Source: Bacillota bacterium (GTDB taxonomy: Bacteria; Bacillota; Clostridia; Oscillospirales; Ruminococcaceae). Taken from it: a DNA stretch of 8,614 nt. The position numbers and the translations under genes are program-made. Every line of letters begins with the position of its first letter. Position 1 is the first letter of the stretch. Below the pieces are notes generated by a model. It ran no database searches and was not told the origin of the DNA. It saw only the letters and a list, made by a program, of their open reading frames with translations. This document shows, piece after piece, positions 5,137-8,614 of this stretch. Location of the stretch: assembly GCA_023431215.1 (NCBI GenBank), contig JAEYXR010000091.1:1-8614 (forward strand). The letters run 5' to 3'.

Positions 5137-5925
5137 CTATTTTAAAAGCTCTAATGCATTTTTATACATAATTTGGTCCAAATAGGTGTTATTTAAAACC
5201 GCAGACTCAACCATTGCTTGAGTTTGGGGAGCCTCGCCCCAGGGGCAATCGGTGCCAAACAGCAAAAGTTGGGGGTCGTGCTTGTTGAGAAGATTAGAAA
5301 ACTGTCCTTCTTTTAAACAATATCGGGGAGACATGGAGGTTTCCAGGTAAATGTTCTTTCCCAACAAATATTCTTCTACCTCGTCGTACATCCGCAGGCC
5401 GCCCATGTGTCCGCCAATTACCGTAAGCTTTGGAAACAGTGTTAGAAGATGAGCCATCCGGTGGGGTGGGGCATGGATAACATCAGGTGAGGCTGCATCC
5501 CAACCGCAATGAAACAGTACGGGCAGGTTTAGTTGTATCATTGCATCATAAAGTGGAAACATCTTTGGGTCGTCTACATAAAATCCCTGATATTCTGGAT
5601 GAAGCTTTACACCCTTTAGTCCCAAAGACTTAATCCGAGCCAGCTCATCCAAAGCATCTTGCGCATCGGGATGCACAGAGCCAAAGGAATAAAACCGTTC
5701 TCCCTGTATACTGGCAGCAAAATCATTGACATTTTTTTGCTGGGCGGGTTTGGTGGCAATATGCAAAACGACACCTTTGTCTACTCCCCAAGCATCCATT
5801 TTTTGCAGGGTGTCGCTGACAGTTCCGTTGGTAGCGGGGATTTGATTTGCTATGGAAGCAAGCATGGGGATGGTACGTTGTGCCAATGTGTCAGGAAAAA
5901 GATGCATGTGAAAATCAATGATCAT
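5137..5925 (-). CDS. Amidohydrolase-family metal-dependent hydrolase (amidohydrolase 2 type)
   Basis: A 262-residue cytoplasmic TIM-barrel enzyme, of usual length for small members of the amidohydrolase 2 group. Metal and active-site motifs appear in order: DFHMH (His6, His8) at the N-terminus; KGVKLHP (104-110) on a middle strand; LFHCG (His139); GGHMGG (His173); and FGTDCPWG with Asp226. All expected ligands are present, so it should be active, probably with one divalent metal. The group covers decarboxylases and hydrolases of many small molecules, and the sequence does not reveal the substrate. The ATG at 5923-5925 has GGAG six bases upstream (5932-5935) and the protein begins directly with the first barrel strand, so the start is secure. 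It is a lone gene diverging from the ZIP transporter, with its own terminator. A shared link to metal supply is possible but speculative. Confidence 0.88.
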   Translation of the reverse strand: MIIDFHMHLFPDTLAQRTIPMLASIANQIPATNGTVSDTLQKMDAWGVDKGVVLHIATKPAQQKNVNDFAASIQGERFYSFGSVHPDAQDALDELARIKSLGLKGVKLHPEYQGFYVDDPKMFPLYDAMIQLNLPVLFHCGWDAASPDVIHAPPHRMAHLLTLFPKLTVIGGHMGGLRMYDEVEEYLLGKNIYLETSMSPRYCLKEGQFSNLLNKHDPQLLLFGTDCPWGEAPQTQAMVESAVLNNTYLDQIMYKNALELLK

Positions 5926-5975
5926 AAAAAGCTCCGTTCTGTGCTTGTAACATAAAGTAAAAAATAAAAGAGATT

Positions 5976-6003
5976 ATTATATGGTTGTAAGAACCAAAAA
6001 CAA
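5976..6003 (-). promoter_or_regulatory. Predicted promoter of the amidohydrolase gene
   Basis: On the minus strand TATAAT (5976-5981) is preceded after 16 bases by TTGTTT (5998-6003). The spacer contains the inverted repeat TGGTT/AACCA (5982-5986 and 5992-5996), a possible operator. Transcription would begin roughly 44 bases before the start codon. Confidence 0.5.
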
Positions 6004-6043
6004 ATTGGTGGGGCGAAAAAATAACAATAAAAAAACAATTTGA

Positions 6044-6072
6044 TTGCTTTTACAAAAGATAAGATATATTGT
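6044..6072 (+). promoter_or_regulatory. Predicted promoter of the ZIP transporter gene
   Basis: TTGCTT (6044-6049), a 17-base spacer and TATTGT (6067-6072) lie about 78 bases upstream of the start codon. Just upstream CAAATTG (6001-6007) and CAATTTG (6036-6042) form a widely spaced seven-base inverted repeat that could be a regulator site. The -10 matches four of six consensus bases. Confidence 0.45.
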
Positions 6073-6149
6073 ACTTATTTTTGCAGCCGACGTAAAGTCT
6101 TGATGCTTAGATAAGCACATATATATAAGGAAGAAAAGAAGGTGAGCTA

Positions 6150-6896
6150 ATGGCAGAGAATATTTGGGTAGTGCTGGCTGTTTCGCTGTCAGGACCGCTG
6201 CTGGGGTCGCTGGCAGGGGTATTGATTAGACCCCGGCCGGCAGGTATGTATGCGATGCTCAGCTTTGCCGGGGGAACCATGTTAGCAATCTCTTTTTTAG
6301 AGATGCTGCCGGAAAGCCTGGCAATGTGCGGGGCACCTGCCACCATAGCAGGAATATTGGTGGGGCTTTTGGTCATGCTGCTGCTGACCGAAGTGTTTCC
6401 GCACTTAAGAGGGAACACCTCAATAGAAGATGCCGGGAAAGCGGAAATGGAAAATCTTTCTCTGCTGATGGTTGCAGCTATCTTTTTACATAACTTCCCC
6501 GAAGGTATGGCAATGGCTTCGGGAGCATCCATGTCCCAAGGCGGAAAAATGCTGTTTTTGGCGGTGGCATTGGCTGTCCATGATATTCCCGAGGGTATCT
6601 GCACCTCGGCACCCTATTATTATGCAACCGGCCGCAGGCTAAAGGCATTTTTGCTCAGTGCTTCTACAGCACTGCCTGTGCTAGCCGGCTTCTTTTTGGG
6701 AAGAAAGGTATTTGCAGGGCTAAGTGACTTTACCATGGGCACCATTATAGCAGCCATTGCGGGGCTGATGATTTATGTAAGCTGTGAGGAGTTAATTCCT
6801 ACTTCTCAAAAAGGAGACCATCCCAGGTTCTCCATGACTGCCCTGATGATGGGTATTATCGTTGTACTGGTAATGGGCATGCTGGAAAAGGGTTAA
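6150..6896 (+). CDS. ZIP-family divalent metal transporter
   Basis: A 248-residue membrane protein with eight hydrophobic segments (about 5-27, 33-56, 62-84, 103-125, 134-157, 165-186, 193-215, 226-246), the usual ZIP size and topology. The two signature metal sites are present: HNFPEG in segment 4 (His114, Asn115, Glu118) and HDIPEG in segment 5 (His144, Asp145, Glu148). FLEMLPES in segment 2 and SCEELIPTS in segment 7 are also typical. ZIP proteins carry zinc, iron or manganese into the cytoplasm; the bacterial GufA/ZupT-like group is the closest by eye. The loop between segments 3 and 4 is short, with only one His (His85), unlike the His-rich loop of many relatives. AAGGTG (6139-6144) five bases before the ATG sets the start. 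It is a single gene diverging from the amidohydrolase, and its metal cannot be told from sequence. Confidence 0.93.
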   Translation: MAENIWVVLAVSLSGPLLGSLAGVLIRPRPAGMYAMLSFAGGTMLAISFLEMLPESLAMCGAPATIAGILVGLLVMLLLTEVFPHLRGNTSIEDAGKAEMENLSLLMVAAIFLHNFPEGMAMASGASMSQGGKMLFLAVALAVHDIPEGICTSAPYYYATGRRLKAFLLSASTALPVLAGFFLGRKVFAGLSDFTMGTIIAAIAGLMIYVSCEELIPTSQKGDHPRFSMTALMMGIIVVLVMGMLEKG

Positions 6897-6902
6897 GTGG
6901 TG

Positions 6903-6937
6903 AAAAAGCACCGCTTTCTTTTTTGAAAGCGGTGCTT
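6903..6937. terminator. Shared terminator between the ZIP gene and asnS
   Basis: AAGCACCGCTTTC at 6906-6918 is the exact complement of GAAAGCGGTGCTT at 6925-6937 around a loop of six T. On the minus strand the stem ends in a run of five U (complement of A6903-6907), making it a good asnS terminator. On the plus strand the following bases are not U-rich, so ZIP termination is weaker. It begins within ten bases of the ZIP stop codon. Confidence 0.8.
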
Positions 6938-6950
6938 AGTACATTATTGA

Positions 6951-8345
6951 TTAAAACTCGGCAGAGCCAGTGGTGCGGGGGAAGGGAAGAACATCACGAA
7001 TGTTGGAGACACCGGTCATGTACATGATGAGACGTTCAAAACCCAGACCAAAGCCTGCATGCTTGGTACCGCCAAAACGGCGAAGGTCCAGATACCACCA
7101 ATAATCCTCCTCGGTAAGGCCCATTTCTTCAATACGCTTGGTAAGCAGATCCAAACGCTCTTCACGCTGAGAACCGCCGATAATTTCTCCCACACCGGGC
7201 ACCAGCAAATCTACTGCGGCAACGGTCTTGTTGTCGTCGTTCATGCGCATGTAAAAGGCTTTGATTTCCTTGGGATAGTTGGTAACAAAGACAGGCTTAC
7301 CAAATACTACCTCAGTGAGGTAACGCTCGTGTTCGGTCTGCAGGTCGCAGCCCCAGTAAACGGGGTACTCAAAACGATCCTTAACCTTTTCCAGAATCTC
7401 AACTGCCTCAGTATAAGTGATACGGCCAAATTCAGATTCAATTACATTAGTCAGGCGCTCGATAAGCTCCTTGTCATAAAAGCTGTTAAAGAAAGCGATT
7501 TCCTCGGGACAGTTTTCCATGACATATTTTAAAACAAATTTAATCATGTCAGAGGCAAGCTGCATATCGTCTTCCAAGTCTGCAAAGGCAATCTCCGGCT
7601 CAATCATCCAAAATTCTGCAGCATGACGAGGAGTGTTGGACTTTTCGGCACGGAAAGTAGGGCCAAAGGTGTAAACTTTGGAAAAAGCCATGGCCATGCA
7701 CTCTGCCTGCAGCTGACCCGAAACAGTAAGATTGGCGGGTTTACCAAAGAAGTCTGCAGAATAGTCCACAGCACCGGCTTCGGTTTTTGGAGGTTCTGCA
7801 ATATCCAGGGTGGTCAGGTGGAACATTTCACCGGCGCCTTCGCAGTCACTGCAGGTAATAATGGGTGTATGAGCATAAACAAATCCACGGTCATTAAAAA
7901 ACTTATGCAGGGCATAAGCAGCGACAGAACGAACTCTGAATACCGCACTGTAGGTGTTGGTACGGGGGCGCAGGTGCTGGATGGTGCGCAGATATTCCAG
8001 AGAGTGCTTTTTCTTTTGCAGTGGGTATTCCGGGCTGGAGGTGCCTTCCACCTCTATGGAGGTAGCATGAATCTCAAAAGGCTGCTTGGCATTGGGGGTT
8101 AACACAATATTACCTGTTACCACCAAAGCTGCACCCACATTTTGCTTGGCGATAACAGCAAAGTTCTCCAATTTGGAGGACTCAAACACTACCTGCAGAT
8201 TGCGGAAGCAGCTGCCGTCATTTAGCTCAATAAAGCCCAGGGCTTTAGAATCACGGAGGGTTTTGACCCAACCGGCAACTGTCACCTCGGAGTCTATATA
8301 ATTGGCAACTCCGGCAAAAAGTGCTTTGATTTCTGTACGCTGCAT
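6951..8345 (-). CDS. asnS: Asparaginyl-tRNA synthetase
   Basis: Charges tRNA-Asn with asparagine using ATP in the cytoplasm. The 464 residues match the family length (E. coli 466). An N-terminal OB-fold anticodon-binding domain (about 18-100, with VTVAGWVKTLRDSKALGFIELNDG split over 21-44) precedes a class II catalytic core. Motif 1 lies around 148-161 (FFNDRGFVYAHTP). Motif 2 runs from FGPTFRAEKSNTPRHAAEF to MIEPE (227-251), with the ATP-contacting Arg232. Motif 3 is GFGLGFERL (431-439). Extended stretches distinguish it from AspRS, including VTNYPKEIKAFYMR and WGCDLQTEHERYL. The ATG at 8343-8345 has AAGGA ten bases upstream (complement of 8356-8360), rather far but acceptable. The leader is only about 40 bases, so no T-box riboswitch precedes it. 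It diverges from the tRNA-Ser gene and ends on the terminator shared with the ZIP gene. Confidence 0.97.
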   Translation of the reverse strand: MQRTEIKALFAGVANYIDSEVTVAGWVKTLRDSKALGFIELNDGSCFRNLQVVFESSKLENFAVIAKQNVGAALVVTGNIVLTPNAKQPFEIHATSIEVEGTSSPEYPLQKKKHSLEYLRTIQHLRPRTNTYSAVFRVRSVAAYALHKFFNDRGFVYAHTPIITCSDCEGAGEMFHLTTLDIAEPPKTEAGAVDYSADFFGKPANLTVSGQLQAECMAMAFSKVYTFGPTFRAEKSNTPRHAAEFWMIEPEIAFADLEDDMQLASDMIKFVLKYVMENCPEEIAFFNSFYDKELIERLTNVIESEFGRITYTEAVEILEKVKDRFEYPVYWGCDLQTEHERYLTEVVFGKPVFVTNYPKEIKAFYMRMNDDNKTVAAVDLLVPGVGEIIGGSQREERLDLLTKRIEEMGLTEEDYWWYLDLRRFGGTKHAGFGLGFERLIMYMTGVSNIRDVLPFPRTTGSAEF

Positions 8346-8368
8346 TTTTTCTAAATCCTTCTTTCTAC

Positions 8369-8419
8369 GTTGCTATACAATTATATTTATTATAGTATAA
8401 ATAGCTGTCAGATAGCAAC
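8369..8419. repeat. Spaced eight-base inverted repeat flanking the asnS promoter
   Basis: GTTGCTAT at 8369-8376 and ATAGCAAC at 8412-8419 are exact complements separated by 35 bases. One arm covers the asnS -35, the other lies in the asnS leader just after the transcription start. The arms cannot pair in the mRNA because only one is transcribed, so any function would be at DNA level, such as paired operator half-sites. The match could also be chance. Confidence 0.45.
8389..8418 (-). promoter_or_regulatory. Predicted promoter of asnS
   Basis: On the minus strand TATAAT (8389-8394) is preceded after 18 bases by TTGCTA (8413-8418). Transcription would start near 8382, giving a leader of roughly 37 bases. 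The -35 lies inside one arm of the inverted repeat GTTGCTAT/ATAGCAAC (8369-8376 and 8412-8419). Confidence 0.6.
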
Positions 8420-8452
8420 AATAGTGTATGAAAATTTTTTTTTAAAAAGTAC

Positions 8453-8481
8453 TTGCTTTTTAAAAAGACATGTAATATAAT
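8453..8481 (+). promoter_or_regulatory. Predicted promoter of tRNA-Ser
   Basis: TTGCTT (8453-8458), a 17-base spacer and a perfect TATAAT (8476-8481) lie upstream of the tRNA. Transcription would begin near 8488, leaving a 5' leader of about 31 bases for RNase P to remove. Confidence 0.75.
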
Positions 8482-8518
8482 ATATAACTGTTGAGCCCCT
8501 CAAAGCAGAATAAAGAAT

Positions 8519-8610
8519 GGAAAGATGGCTGAGCTGGTCTAAGGCGCACGACTGGAAATCGTGTGTACGTTAATAGCGTACCGAGGGTTCGAATCCCTCT
8601 CTTTCCGCCA
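8519..8610 (+). tRNA. tRNA-Ser (anticodon GGA)
   Basis: A complete 92-base class II tRNA. The acceptor arm GGAAAGA (8519-8525) pairs with TCTTTCC (8600-8606), followed by discriminator G8607 and an encoded CCA (8608-8610). The anticodon stem CACGA/TCGTG (8547-8551 and 8559-8563) holds loop CTGGAAA with anticodon GGA at 8554-8556, reading UCC and UCU codons. The long variable arm GTACG/CGTAC confirms a serine-type tRNA. The T arm is GAGGG, loop TTCGAAT, CCCTC (8583-8599). No further tRNA or terminator is visible in the four bases that remain. Confidence 0.97.
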
Positions 8611-8614
8611 CAAG

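Noticed and set aside
7059..8301. Several plus-strand reading frames opposite asnS
   Set aside because: They are antisense shadows of a well-conserved gene, with no ribosome binding sites or recognisable protein features.
8346..8445. T-box riboswitch upstream of asnS
   Set aside because: The predicted leader is only about 37 bases, too short, and no T-box antiterminator motif is visible.

Overview
The window looks like ordinary chromosome from a low-to-mid GC Gram-positive anaerobe of the class Clostridia, plausibly Oscillospiraceae/Ruminococcaceae-like. The reasons are strong AGGAGG-type ribosome binding sites, AT-rich intergenic DNA with sigma-A-like promoters, an adjacent xpaC-telA pair of the kind known from Bacillus subtilis (xpaC-yaaN), a ZIP metal transporter, and a tRNA-Ser with an encoded CCA end. 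The taxonomic call is inference; no marker gene here fixes the genus.

Layout, left to right. Positions 1-449 hold the C-terminal half of a 6-phosphofructokinase (+), followed by a strong bidirectional terminator. Positions 580-800 hold the decayed left end of an IS200/IS605-family insertion sequence: an end-type hairpin, the leader hairpin that hides the ribosome binding site, and only the first 29 codons of tnpA. On the minus strand follow telA (818-1972) and xpaC (2043-3359), transcribed xpaC then telA. The spacer 3360-3618 holds the xpaC promoter, two back-to-back hairpins and the terminator of the next gene. An NAD-type isocitrate dehydrogenase-like gene (3619-4806, -) is followed by an AT-rich 330-base spacer without genes. 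An amidohydrolase (5137-5925, -) and a ZIP-family metal transporter (6150-6896, +) diverge from a 224-base promoter region. asnS (6951-8345, -) converges on the ZIP gene across a shared terminator and diverges from a tRNA-Ser(GGA) at 8519-8610 (+).

The genes do not form one pathway. They are mostly single-gene transcription units (glycolysis, 2-oxoglutarate supply, metal uptake, Asn-tRNA charging) plus one two-gene membrane/stress-type operon, xpaC-telA. I found no CRISPR array, phage module, toxin-antitoxin pair or biosynthetic cluster. The points most worth a second look are non-coding: the IS200 left-end vestige with its intact hairpins, the abutting hairpins at 3462-3519, and inverted repeats placed on the asnS and idh promoters. 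Of the proteins, the least understood is the XpaC-type membrane protein with a possible winged-helix segment.
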